From Crocodylus rhombifer (Eukaryota; Chordata; Crocodylia; Crocodylidae): a DNA stretch of 64,000 nucleotides. This document shows, piece after piece, positions 20,240-30,624 of the stretch. Each line of letters starts with the position of its first letter. The stretch's first letter is position 1. The notes beneath the pieces are model-generated. The model worked only from the letters and a program-made list of their open reading frames with translations, was not told the origin of the DNA and ran no database searches. Location of the stretch: assembly GCA_038503035.1 (NCBI GenBank), contig JAVSML010024616.1:628068-692067 (forward strand), in the 5' to 3' direction. Position numbers and translations under genes: made by a program.

Positions 20240-22118
20240 AGGCTAAAAAGAAAGGCATACAAAGGATGGGATTCACCTCCAAGGAGGTTTATTCTGCACT
20301 GGTCCGGTCCTGCAGGGAACAAAACAGGAAAGCCAAGGCTGCAACTGAACTCCAACTAGCTTCAAGCATCAAGGACAATAACAAGTCCTTTTTCAGATAT
20401 GTGGGGAGCTGGAGGAAAAGCAAGGACAACACTGGACCCCTTCTGAACCAGATGGGACAACTGACGCCCAGGAAAAAAACAACCTATTAAATGGGTACTT
20501 TGTGTCGGTCTTTCATCAGTCCCATGGGACGCCCACGCCCACTATGGGACAGGGAGGTCCAGGTGAGGGAGATCCCGTGCCCCCCATCAATGCCAACTTG
20601 GTGAAGGAACACCTTGAGAGGCTGGATACCTTCATGTTAGTCGGCCCTGATAATCCCCAGGGTACTCAAGGAGCTGGTGAACATCATAGCCCAGCCTCTG
20701 GCACGGATCTCTGAAAACTCCTGGCACTCTGTTGTAGTGCCCGAAGCCTGGAAGAAGGCCAACGCGGTGCCTATCTTCAAGAAAGGCAGGAAAGTGGATC
20801 CGGCTAACTATAGGCTCACCAGCCTGACTTCTATCTCGGGGAAGATCTTAGAAAAGTTTATTAAAGAGGCCGTCGTTGGCCAGTCCATTAAGGATAACAT
20901 CCTGAGGGATAGCCAGCACGGGTTTGTTGCAGGTAGGTCTTGCTTGACCAATCTCATTTCCTTCTACGACCAGGTGACCTATCACCTGGACAAGGGAGAG
21001 AAGATTAATGTCATATATCTGGACTTCAAAAAAGCCTTTGATCTGGTATCCCATTATCACCTCTTGGCGAAACTGGCCAACTGTGGCCTTGGGTCCACCA
21101 CGATCCGCTGGCTGGGAAATTGGCTCCGTGGTCAGACCCACAGAGTACTAATTGATGCCTGAGTGCCCTAAGGGATGACAAGGTCCAACTGTCTATACTC
21201 ATCATGGTGCCCTGTGACCACTGGGGTCCCCAAAGGCTCTGTCCTTGGACCCATGTTGTTCAACATCTTCATTAATGATATGGACACTGGAGTCAGGAGC
21301 GGACTGGCCAAGTTCGCTGACGACACCAAACTTTGGGATAAAGCATCTACACCAGAAGACAGGCAGGAGATCCAGGCTAACCTGGACAGGCTCAGCAAAT
21401 GGGCGGATGAGAACCTGATGGTGTTTAACACCGAAAAATGCAAGGTTCTCCACCTTGGGAGGAAAAACCTGCAGCATCCTTATAGGTTTGGCAGTGCTAC
21501 GCTGGCTAGCACTACGGAAGAAAGAGACTTGGGGGTCATCGTTGACCCCAAGATGAACATGAGCCTGCAGTGCGATGCTGCAGGTAGTAAAGCAACCAAA
21601 ATGCTGGCTTGCATCCATAGACGCTTCTCAAGCAAATCCCAGGATGTTATTCTCCCCTTGTACTCGGCCTTGGTGAGGCCGCAGCTGGAGTCCTGTGTCC
21701 AGTTTTGGGCTCCACAATTCAAAAAGGATGTGGAGAATCTTGAGAGAGTCCAGAGAAGAGCCACATGCATGATCAGAGGTCAGAAAAACAGACCTTACGA
21801 CGACAGGCTGAGAGCCATGGGGCTCTTTAGCCCCTGGAAAAGCGCAGGCTTATAGGTGACCTGATAGCCACCTATATGTTTATCAGGGATGACCACCAGT
21901 TTCTGGGGGAAAGCTTGTTCACCAGAGCTCCCCAAAGGATGATGAGATCGAACGGTCATAAACTACTACAAGACCGTTTCAGGCTGGACATAAGAAAGAA
22001 TTTCTTTACTGTCCGAGCCCCTAAGGTCTGGAATAGTCTGCCATCGGAGGTGGTTCAAGCACCTACATTGAACACCTTCAAGAGTAAATTGGATGCTTAT
22101 CTTGCTGGGATCCTATGA
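20240..22118 (+). pseudogene. CR1 reverse transcriptase and C-terminal region
   Basis: A linker (20290-20490, SIKDNNKSFFRYVGSWRKSK) precedes the RT. In the RT, 20677-21162 has VPIFKKGRK, NYRL, GFVAGRSCLTNLISFYDQV and motif A YLDFKKAFD. 21175-21855 has motif B GVPKGSVLGPMLF and an intact FADDTK catalytic motif, then VQRRATCMIRGQ. The last part (21876-22118) ends FKSKLDAYLAGIL. Breaks are a stop in a 33-bp insertion at 21161-21193, a frameshift near 21850, and several in the linker. It is not functional, although the catalytic aspartates survive. Confidence 0.88.
21161..21193 (+). repeat. 33-bp CR1-derived insertion inside the RT
   Basis: GAGTGCCCTAAGGGATGACA onward matches 19327-19359 of the neighbouring CR1 with two differences. 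In an ordinary CR1 that sequence belongs in the C-terminal region (here near 21925), so its presence between RT motifs A and B is out of place. Confidence 0.85.
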
Positions 22119-22309
22119 CCTCAGCTGACTTCCTGCCTTTCAGGCAGGGGGCTGGACTCAATGATCTTCTGAGGTCCCTTCCAGCCCTAATGTCTATGAA
22201 ATCTATGAAATCTTCAGAGGCCCCTTCCAGCCCTAATGTCTATACAAGATAGTATACTTAAGAAGGGTCTGAGGATAACGTTCCAATAAAAATTCTAACA
22301 ATTAATGTA

Positions 22310-22400
22310 GTGGTTCTCAAACAGGATGCTGCAAGGTCCTCTCATGGGTGCTGTTACTTAAGCATCACCACTGCCATCAGGTGTAAGTGTCCCATGTAGC
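22310..22400. mobile_element. Possible hAT-like end fragment
   Basis: AGTGGTTCTCAAACAGG resembles the common CAGTGGTTCTCAAAC left terminus. No matching right end was found. Confidence 0.3.
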
Positions 22401-22627
22401 TGTGGATTTGCATACTCTTGCCTGTATTAGGGTTCTGATCAGTCGAAACAGGCAGGAGAGCTTCCTGCCTCATGCTATAGCTCTTCCTGATCCACCACCC
22501 ACCTTGCTCCTTCTGGAAAGAGAAGAACATTCTAACTGCCTGACATCTCTCTGTCTCTGGGGAATGTAATGCAGGGTTGGACAAGGAAGGACTGCAGTAC
22601 TAGCTGGCTGTCCTGCCTGCTTTAAAC

Positions 22628-23372
22628 TGATCATAGTTTCTAGGGTCAGAAGGGACCTGAGTAGATCACCTAGTCCTACACCTGCCATGGCATGAAAGAG
22701 TACTGGGGTCAAATGACCCCAGCAAGGTGTACATCTAGCCTCCTCTTAAAGACTCCCAGGGTAGGAGCCAGCACCACTTCTCTTGGAAGTTGGTTCCAGA
22801 TCCTAGCTGCCCTGACTGTGAAGTAGCGCCTCCTGATATCTAGCCTAAATCTACCCTCTGCCAGCTTGTGACCGTTATTCCTGGTCACTCCTGGTAGTGC
22901 TCGGGGTAACACGGACTTCCCCAATGCCTGCTGGTCACCCCTGACTAGTTTGTTAACAGGCCACTAGATCCCCTCTCAGCCTTCTCTTCTGGAAGCTGAA
23001 CAGGTTCAGGTCCCATAGCCTCTCCTCATAAGGCCTGCCCTGCTGCCCCCTGATCATGCGAGTGGCCCTCCTCGGGACCCTCTCCATGTTGTCCACATCC
23101 CTCTTGAAGTGCGGCGCCCAGAACTGGATGCAGTACTCCAGCTGCAGCCTGGCCAGTGCCACATAGAGGGGGAGTATCACCTCCTTGGACCTGCTCGAGA
23201 TGCATCTCTGGATGCATGACGTACAGCTGGCCTTCCTGACTGCATCCCCACACTGCCAGCCCATGTTCATCTTGGAGTCAATGATGGCTCCAAGATCCTT
23301 TTCTGCCTCAGGGATCAGGAAGCCTTCAATTTTGAGTTCTGCTCCATTCACCAGGAGGCCAACTAAAGGCAT
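22628..23372 (-). mobile_element. CR1 LINE, 5'-truncated, minus strand
   Basis: On the minus strand, frames 23372-22953 and 22924-22709 encode the C-terminal ORF2 region ([50 protein letters not shown], then GHKLAEGRFRLDIRRRYF and FKRRLDVHLAGVI). The 3' UTR runs to about 22628 and ends in CTAGAAACTATGATC on that strand. A small frameshift lies near 22925-22952. Same subfamily as the copy at 3434-5033. Confidence 0.88.
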
Positions 23373-23814
23373 TCAATTGCTGTTGCAGTGACATTAGTTA
23401 CAGATCCAGGAATTCAGTTGGCATACCAAACCCATCAACACACAACTCTACTCAGTAATAAGGGCTATCTGTGGAACTTTGATATCAGCTCCAGTGCAGT
23501 AGCTGCCAGTACTTTGAAACATTACTCCCCACTCTGTTCAGTGGGATACAGCAACATACAGAGACATACGGAGTATCAATAGTAATCTGGACCTTCCCAT
23601 CCACAGAGACCGTCAAGATCTCCCAACTTGTCACAGGATTTCATGAAAACCTTTTTGGATATGAACCAAACACCTCCTATACCATGATACTGAAGAATCT
23701 TGGAGGAAAGCTTGGACAGAAAACACTTTCCCAAATAAACACCGTGGGCATTTTTACCCATGCAAGCACCGCAGCGCAAGGTGCTTTGAAAAATGCCCGG
23801 TGCTATGACGTTTA
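23373..23814. other. Intronic sequence between CR1 and foldback element
   Basis: No gene seen. The right part (from about 23740) may already belong to the outer arms of the following foldback element. Confidence 0.4.
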
Positions 23815-23966
23815 CAGTTGTGTAAGTGGCGAAATGTGCATCAGTGCTAAGAAACGGTGGTGGCACACTTTCAAACTAAAACACATTGGAGGTGCTTTAG
23901 TTCAACAATGCACTGCCACCATTTTCTGCATCCTGATGTGCATTTCGCCGCTTATACAACTGCACA
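23815..23966. mobile_element. Foldback element
   Basis: The left arm GTTGTGTAAGTGGCGAAATG onward (23817-23886) pairs with the right arm reading CATTTCGCCGCTTATACAAC (23941-23960). Further pairing through GGTGGTGGCAC / GTGCACTGCCACC-type segments gives a near-continuous imperfect hairpin of about 150 bp with a small loop near 23887. GCAC-rich motifs outside the arms suggest that it extends further. Confidence 0.7.
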
Positions 23967-24074
23967 CAGTGCAGCACAGTGCACGTCAGCTCGCATGCAG
24001 AGCAGACTCTATTAATCAAATCCAGTCCAGAGTGGTGGATCTCCAGTGCATCACGGGACGAAAAAGTATGTGTA

Positions 24075-24335
24075 TAAATGCCTCGTGTTTCTGCTCCAAC
24101 GATGCAACAACCAGGCTTCAACCTTCCACAGAGCATGGAGACAACCCTTGATGAGATATGCACTGGACATGGCCAGTGTGGCCACCTGATGTACGAGAGG
24201 CACCTAAAAACCTCACCTGGTTGCAACTGTGGAAACCCTGACCAAACCATGGAGCACATAATAACATCCTTCCCCAGATACAGATTTGAGAGTGACATCT
24301 TGGAGTTGCACTCACTTTCCAGCAGGTATTGGTCT
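24075..24335 (+). pseudogene. Non-LTR retrotransposon ORF2 C-terminal remnant
   Basis: Frame 24078-24356 reads TGHGQCGHLMYERHLKTSP, then CNCGNPDQTMEHI. This is the TGHG...CxCG...QTxxHI arrangement found at the C-terminal end of many animal LINE proteins. The expected final cysteine (in a xCP motif) is replaced (SFP). The sequence differs from CR1, so this is a second LINE lineage. Upstream RT sequence is absent. Confidence 0.6.
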
Positions 24336-24995
24336 GTTTGGGGAATTTGGAATTAAAATTGACAATAGCTCTTGCTCCTAAAGCCATACAAAAGAAAGAA
24401 AGAAGGAGTCTTAATGGAGGCAGAAGAGAGCACAGGCTGCAGCCAACCCAGTCTGGCTGTATGGCAGGAATACTGGGACACTTTTAGCTGGTCATGGTGG
24501 CAGCAATGTCACTCCAACCGAGAGCCACTTAAGTAAGTTAAGGCAGCAGATTTCAGTCTGGAGCTATGCAGTATAACTGATTTCTGTATGAATCTCCTTC
24601 AAACATAGGACATTAAAACAATTCTGTATTAACTCCAAAGATACAACCAGCTCTCTATCTAAGTAGGCAGAACTGGAGATATATTATCCCAGAACCAGCA
24701 AGGATTTTTTTTTTTTTTAGTCAGGTCAAAATCACTGTGGCAGTTTTCAGAAAAATAAAAGATTGCACAGTGTGTCTGTGTTTAACTCTTCATTGATGCC
24801 TTGTTCTAAATGATTAAAAATCAGAAGCCCAGTCAGACAACGGAGTCTTGAAGTACTATTATTAAAGGCTGGATGATTCAATTATATATTTTGGTCAATC
24901 ATATCCAATTCCCCCTTTCAATGCACAAAAGTTTTTTATGCCTCTTCCCTGCCTCTTCTAAGCACTTTCCATGCATGGAACACATTACAATAATT
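24336..24995. other. Intronic sequence without a recognised element
   Basis: AT-rich, with a poly-T run at about 24707-24718 and no coding signal. Confidence 0.5.
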
Positions 24996-25066
24996 CAGTG
25001 GTACTCAGCTGGGGATACCGCCACATTCAAGAGAGTTTTGACTCTAAAAAGGTTGAGAAACATTGA
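24996..25066. mobile_element. Very short hAT-like remnant
   Basis: CAGTGGTACTCAGCTGG on the left and AAAAAGGTTGAGAAACATTG on the right are imperfect inverted termini only about 70 bp apart. This is consistent with an internally deleted copy of the same terminal type as 6220-6720. Confidence 0.5.
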
Positions 25067-25719
25067 AGAAGCGCTTGAGCTTCTATACTGAAGTCAAACA
25101 ACAATCTGTAAACAATGAATAAGAGAAAACATACTTAGTTAACACAACAAAGTATATAAGTATGTCACACTAAGGTTGAGGTCACCACCCATGTGCCTCC
25201 CTGGAAGAAAAGGAAAACATACAATGATTCCTTAAAATGGTAAACTATGTAGGGAAAATTTTGCATAGCTTACCTGTCCAAACAGCAACCTACAAGCAGT
25301 ACTATGCAAAGACACAAGTCCAAATTGTATTAAAACAGTTTAATAAACTGAAGTGGTTAACGAAAGAGGTCGCAGTCCTGAGCTATAATCACAGGAAGCA
25401 TCAAGAAGTCCATTGATGTTTCGCAGGATGTTACTGGTACAACCAATGGTTATTTACTGTTGCCTCACAATAATGGTCTTGATATAAGGGGACACCTGAT
25501 GTTATTTCTTAATTACTACTGTTATATTTGGCTGGAATAGGAAGCTGTGAAAACTGTGTATCTTTAAGAGATATTAGCATGGGCCAACTGCAACGGTTAT
25601 GTTAAGTAGAGCTCTTTTTATGTGATATTAATCAGCTAAAAACACAGACAATGCATGAGGCAGATCTTTGTCAGACTCCCTGTCTCTGAGTGATTATTAC
25701 TGACCAACACAAATTGTTT
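25067..25719. other. Unclassified sequence downstream of the gypsy-like remnant
   Basis: No open frame of interest. It may include non-coding or over-decayed 3' parts of the retroelement read on the minus strand from 26820 to 25720. Confidence 0.35.
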
Positions 25720-26820
25720 TTCATGAGACTACAGTTATGAACATAGGTAAATTTGCATCCACGTAAAAAGTTAGGGTTACTGGGTAGTCATTAGCCTGGG
25801 ACAGAGTTCTCCCCAGCTGTGGTCTGTGAACAACTGCTGGATAATCAAGCCCTCTCAGCCAGGCTGTAGCAATCTTAAAGCCTTGATCTGTCTTGAGGGC
25901 CAAAAAATATGCCCAAAAGATGTCTTGGCACTAGGGTGAAGCTCAATGGGACAGTCATATGGATGAGGAAATGGCAGATAACCCACTGCTTTCTCATCAA
26001 AATCATCTGTCAGATCTAGGTACTTGGCTTGGAAGCAAACCCTTGTGGTGGCCTTGGAGAAGACCAATTCGTAAAAGTGAAGCAATAGTACAGGGTCTTC
26101 TTCTGAGAAGGCTTAGCCCTTGGATCACAAGCCTGGCAGTAATGCATATAGTTTAGCAATACTTTACCAGCCATCACTGACTATGGCAGGCCTGCAGCAG
26201 CAGAATTATTCCTAGGTTAATCAGGAACTGTTGAGCACAGATCAGGTCAAAACATGGGAACTCTCATTACCCCTGGAGAAAGACTTCAAAGGGAGTGTCA
26301 TGTTCCATGTAACCAAATCTGAATGCAGAATGGACCTGTCAACTGCTTCCACCAATTCTGGGGTGGCCTTGAATCATGCTGATATCTGGTGGTCCCTGGA
26401 AAACTTTTGAAGTCCATAATGATCCTGAGAGCCCCAGAACTAACAAGGTTTGGAGGACATCTAACAAGGTGAGATGGCAAAGACACAGGTGGAAATGTAG
26501 ATGCGTAAGGGCTGCTTTGATGCAACAGATTCCCTGACGATACCAATGGAAACATGTTAAGACTGGGTTCAGTCTCAGCTCCTCTATCAAGGCTAGGTCA
26601 GGGTTCTTCTGGCTGAGGCAAGGGATGGATCTTCAAAAGGCAAAGTTGAGATAAAGTCCCAGGTTCCCATAGCATACACAAAACTCACTGGGGTTGTGCT
26701 GGCTCTTGCCCCAGTAATGAGCTGAGTCCGCACTATATCTACTAGAATGGGAATAGCCATTTGTGGCAGTTCAAGATCCTGTTGTCCATACATACCTCTT
26801 CCTTTCTCTTGAGACATTCC
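25720..26820 (-). pseudogene. Ty3/gypsy-like (sushi-type) pol remnant
   Basis: On the minus strand, frame 26085-25855 contains YLDLTDDFDEKAVGYLPF followed by PYDCPIEL and, a few residues later, AKTSFGHIF. This matches the junction before the reverse transcriptase of sushi-type Ty3/gypsy elements, where LPPHRPYDC.I.L.PGA...G is typical. Upstream frames (26817-26593 and 26590-26298) contain weak candidates for a protease region (ITGARAS where DSGAS is expected, then LVLGL). Frames are broken several times and the RT catalytic core is not readable. It is a fossil with no coding capacity. RTL-type domesticated gag genes derive from this group, but this copy shows no sign of preservation. Confidence 0.5.
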
Positions 26821-27635
26821 TGCAGCTAGTTAGTCTATCTTGACGAGGAGCTTACTGATAATGCTTGACTGCAAGAGGGAAATCAATCTGAACCAGCCCT
26901 TTTATCTCATTATTTAGGTTCTGACAGAAATGAGGACTCTGGTCTGCCTTGTTATATGCCGTGTCAGATGCCAGATGCTTAAACTCCACAGCATAAGTTG
27001 AAACAAGATGCTATCCTTGCCTCAGGGCCCACTGTGTCCTTTTTTCTGCGTGTTCATGATTAGGGTCCTCTGACTGGTTTAACTGGGGATTGCAATTCTC
27101 AAAAAACAAAGCAGCTCAACCCAGTTAACAGACTGATAACAAGACTTATCTGGTCAGTAGTTAACATTTGCTGCTTCAATAGGTGACAGAGATTCAGAAC
27201 CTCGTGAAATAGGTAGAAAGCACAGCTGAACTTGTTGGATAGTTATCTCAGGTTCCTAACATGACTGTGCCACCGAAGTCTGCTGAGTAGCACTCTGTAC
27301 CTGAGAGATGGATTTTTGGCCTGAAGATTCTTTAGGACAGGGTCCACTTTGTCCAAGATGAGGAGGTATATAACTTTGTAATGTCCATGCTCAAACCAAG
27401 ATAAGCCACATCAGATCTTTCAGGCTCCTGTGACCCCTGCCCACTTCTGCCCAGTCCCGAGAAACCATCTCCTTACACCCTGCAGATGGGTAACTGTTGT
27501 ATTAGCATAAGTTGACCTACTGATGAAGAAGGCACATCCCCTTCTTTACTGCCAGGTCTCACCTGTCCAAGAGATGGCCCAGCTCTTCTTAAAGTCTGTT
27601 TTCCACCTGCACAATCTACCCATAAACATAGTCTC
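26821..27635. other. Unclassified sequence, possibly upstream part of the gypsy-like element
   Basis: No convincing frame. By position it would hold gag of the minus-strand retroelement, but I could not identify a capsid or zinc-knuckle signature. Confidence 0.3.
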
Positions 27636-27694
27636 AGATTAATTCATTTCTTGGTTCAGAAGGGAGCCCCTTAGGGTGCTAGAAATAGGACTCT
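27636..27694 (+). repeat. 59-bp perfect direct repeat, left copy
   Basis: The copy begins AGATTAATTCATTTCTTGG and ends AGAAATAGGACTCT. All 59 bases are identical to 30566-30624. Similarity stops abruptly on both sides. Confidence 0.97.
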
Positions 27695-27744
27695 GCACCT
27701 CCTCAGCCAACCACCCCTAGAGAAGCAAACCAAGCAAACAAGTT

Positions 27745-27810
27745 CTAGAATCACACAATCATAGAAAAGTAAGGCTGGAAGGTACCTCCAGAGGTCATCT
27801 AATCCAGTGT
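27745..27810 (-). mobile_element. CR1 3' UTR tail (split copy, distal part)
   Basis: AATCATAGAAAAGTAAGGCT and GGTCATCTAATCCAGTG are the reverse complement of an old CR1 tail. The more upstream part of the same kind of copy reappears at 29490-29605, so an insertion has split it. Confidence 0.7.
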
Positions 27811-29200
27811 TTCCTAACCTTTTCCAGCCCAACACATACTTACATTAATAAAAAGTGTCCATGGCACACCTGTTAAGGCAAGTTGGGCAAAATACAGCCC
27901 GTGGCACGGATCCGGCCCATGAGGCCATTCTATCCTGCCTGCAGGGCCCCTAAAAAAATTTAGAAAATTGATATTGTTCTGTCTTTGGTTCCTGTCAAAA
28001 ATTACAGGAAACAGGGGCAGTAGGACCCAGGGAAAGCCTGGCAGACTCCTGCAACAGCAGGGCCTGCCCAGTCCGACCCCTCAGTCAGAAGCCCCAGCAG
28101 GGGCTTCTGGTGTGGGACCACATGGCTGACCCACACCAGAACCACAGGTAAGGGGGAAGGGCAGGGGAGGACCCCAGGCAGGGAAGGAGCCTGGGGAAAA
28201 CCAGACCAGGGAAAAGCTGAGCCTGGGGAAAAGTGGCCCCCTCCCCTGCCCCATGGCCGGTGCTCCCTGCTGCAGCCGCTCGCAACCCACGTGGGGCTGT
28301 CCTGAGGAGGCACAGGCAGCACAAGGCGGGCTGCGAGTGGTTGTAGCACAGGGCACCAGCCACGGGGTGAGCGATGAGCCGCTTTTCTCCTGCGCTCAGC
28401 ACCAGCTTGTAACCCACCTCTGCTGCCAGCCTGGGCCCCACACCATTTCCCAGCTTGCTCTTCAGGGCTGCACTGTGACGGCAGCAGCTGCGGGCCCCCC
28501 CCACTTGCCGTGGCAGGCAGTATTTGCTGCTGCTGCTGCCCACCTGGAGCTTGCATGCAGGGCAGCCCAGAGGTGGCAGTGGCAAACAATGCCTGGCACA
28601 GCAAGCAGAGGGCCCGCAACTGCTGCCGTGCACAGCCATGACAGGCAAGCCCAGAGCCAGCGTGGGACCTAGGCTGGCAGCAGAGGTGGGTTACAAGCTA
28701 GTGCAGAGTGCAGGGAAACGTGGCCTCTTCCCCACCCCATGGCGAGCACCCCACACTGCAGTGGTTGCAATCCAGATGGGGTTGCCTGTGCCTGCTCAGG
28801 ACAGCCCCACGTGGGCTGTAAGTGGCTGCAACAGGAAGCGCTGGCCACAGGGCAGGAGAGAGGCTTTTCCCCACACTCAGCACCAGCTTGTCCCCTGCCT
28901 GTGAGCAGGGGGTCAGGACTGCATGCTGCCCACCTGTACTGCAGGGCTGGGGGACACTGGGAGTTAATGGGCGCATGGAGCCTGCACCAGTTTCTCAGGG
29001 CCAGCACCAGCAGGACCCAGAGCAGGGTGGCAGGGGTACAGGGTCCCTGCCAGCAGGGGCTCTATGGAGCCGGGCCAGCTCCCCCCTCTCCCTGTTGGTT
29101 CCGCTGAGCCTGGCTCCACTGACCCCTGCCAGCCTCTGCCCTGCTCCGGGCCTCACCGGTGCTGGCCCTGAGATAGTGATCCCAAGATGGTGAGCAGGGG
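27806..29200. mobile_element. GC-rich composite insertion with hAT-like left end
   Basis: The insertion starts CAGTGTTTCCTAACCTTTTC, a hAT-like terminus, inside a CR1 tail. At 27898-27965 it contains CCCGTGGCACGGATCCGGCC and GGGCCCCTAAAAAAATTTAG, sequence also found in the hAT element at 52061-52247. Its right half is a GC-rich duplicated foldback. A matching right terminus was not found, so the end near 29200 is set by the drop in GC content. Open frames here (28002-28619, 28085-28648 and others) arise from the GC-rich composition. Confidence 0.5.
28254..28847. repeat. Duplicated foldback (485-bp spacing)
   Basis: 28254-28362 folds back on itself (TGGCCGGTGCTCCCTGCTGC against GGCACCAGCCA and neighbouring bases). 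28739-28847 is a diverged second copy with the same palindromic layout. Between them, CAGCTTGTAACCCACCTCTG at 28402 recurs inverted at about 28680. The unit therefore contains nested direct and inverted repeats. Confidence 0.7.
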
Positions 29201-29489
29201 GATCTACAACCTTGCGACAGCAAGCATAGTTCTACATATCACATTTTTGGATAGGCAGAACTCTTCTTTCTATATCTCCTTCATAAATTTATCCCAGTTC
29301 ATTGAATTTTCTTTCATAACTAAGCCAGTTGTGAAGCTCTGTTTCATTCTCCAGCTGCTGAGCATGGTCCTCTCGAATACCCACCTGGCTTTATGTAAAA
29401 GAGCTCTTCTTATCTCCCAACAATCTGTTTGTTGCCCTTTACAAAGTGCTCTAGACATAGCTACTCCTAGATCACCCCAGTGAATGCTT

Positions 29490-29605
29490 ATGCAAACTCT
29501 TCTTGAAAACCTCCAATGATAGAGATTCCACAGCTTTCCAGGGCAGTCTATCCTACTGACTCACTGTTCTAACTGCGAAGAAGTTTTGCCTGATCTCCAT
29601 GATAA
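29490..29605 (-). mobile_element. CR1 fragment (split copy, proximal part)
   Basis: CTTGAAAACCTCCAATGATA, GAGATTCCACAGCTTTCC and AAGAAGTTTTGCCTGATCTC match, in reverse orientation, the region just upstream of the CR1 tail. It is probably the continuation of 27745-27810 across the GC-rich insertion. Confidence 0.65.
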
Positions 29606-30565
29606 AATGATAATCCAAGTCAGTCAGGACCTAGAATGTTACTTCAGATGCTTCCAGAATTTTCACCCAGACAACTGGGTGTCCCTACTTGTATTGGCCG
29701 TGTCTCAAAGATAACTCTCTACACTCCTCTACAAAAAGACTCTCTTATTCTGATTTCAGTTTCCACTTCACAAGGTTTCTTCTGTCCCCATTACTGCTGA
29801 TCTGCCACAGGACTTCCCCAAGGCTTAGGAGGAACTGAGGGGGCACACTTCAGTAAAGTTAAAAGGGACTACAAAAAATATATGGAAGGAGCCAACAGGA
29901 GGAATAAGGTCTGGTTGTCAATCCAGAAATTGAAATCCACTAAAGTAGATCTTCATTATGTTTGTTTGTTCCCAATCCTGGAATAAACAAAATCTGTTGA
30001 TTATAAACGTCAGGTTCCCCCCACCATGAGGATACATACTGCTTTCTATGTCTCCCTGATAGAACCGTAAACAGATAACCTATTCCCTGACTCAGTCTAC
30101 TCCACCTCCTCCATGGTAATCATCCACAACCAAAAAGAATGTTGTACAGCAAATCCACAAGCCCAACAGGACCTGGGGAACGATTATACAACCTGACTGA
30201 CCAAGAGGATTACAGATTTAAGGACTGTCCTTGAGAACTGGTGTAAAACTGGGAATTCCACTAGAATTATTCTCATTCTCAAGGTATCCAGGATGTGCAC
30301 ACAAGAGGTGGAATGCTGTCAAGAGTTAATGGATTAGTACCAAAATCCTTCCCAGCTGAGACCGGTTAGCAGCTGCCAGACAAGCAAGACCTCTGGGCTG
30401 GACTGTGGTAGCCAGAGGTACAGACACACTCAATAGGATTGGCCAGTAGGAGCACCAGCTCCAGTGTTCAGGGCAGCCTCTTTGTTGGCCGACACTGAAG
30501 CCTGAAGCTGTTGCTCCAAGTATGTCTTCAGACCTCCATTACATATACAGTTCTTATCATTATTA
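29606..30565. other. Unclassified sequence between CR1 fragment and direct repeat
   Basis: No intact frame. On the minus strand near 30540-30440, a short frame reads TYLEQQLQASVSANKEAAL, which has the look of a coiled N-terminal gag segment of a gypsy-type element. This is too short to call. Confidence 0.3.
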
Positions 30566-30624
30566 AGATTAATTCATTTCTTGGTTCAGAAGGGAGCCCC
30601 TTAGGGTGCTAGAAATAGGACTCT
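30566..30624 (+). repeat. 59-bp perfect direct repeat, right copy
   Basis: Identical to 27636-27694, offset 2,930 bp in the same orientation. Confidence 0.97.

Larger units (their letters stand above)
19576..22245 (+). mobile_element. CR1 LINE, long 5'-truncated copy
   Basis: This 2.7-kb copy carries the second half of the endonuclease, the linker, a nearly complete RT, the C-terminal domain and the 3' UTR with GGCAGGGGGCTGGACTCAAT and CCCTTCCAGCCCTAATGTCT, followed by TCTATGAAA repeats. It is the longest single-copy CR1 segment in the window and comparatively young, judging by the conserved motifs. A second partial copy of the tail (22205-22245) follows the first. Confidence 0.9.

Noticed and set aside
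28002..28904. Several 120-205 codon frames on both strands
   Set aside because: Overlapping frames on both strands of a GC-rich foldback repeat; typical of composition, not of genes.
27636..30624. 59-bp direct repeats as LTRs of the gypsy-like element
   Set aside because: No TG...CA ends, length far too short for an LTR, and the pol remnant (25720-26820) lies outside the pair.
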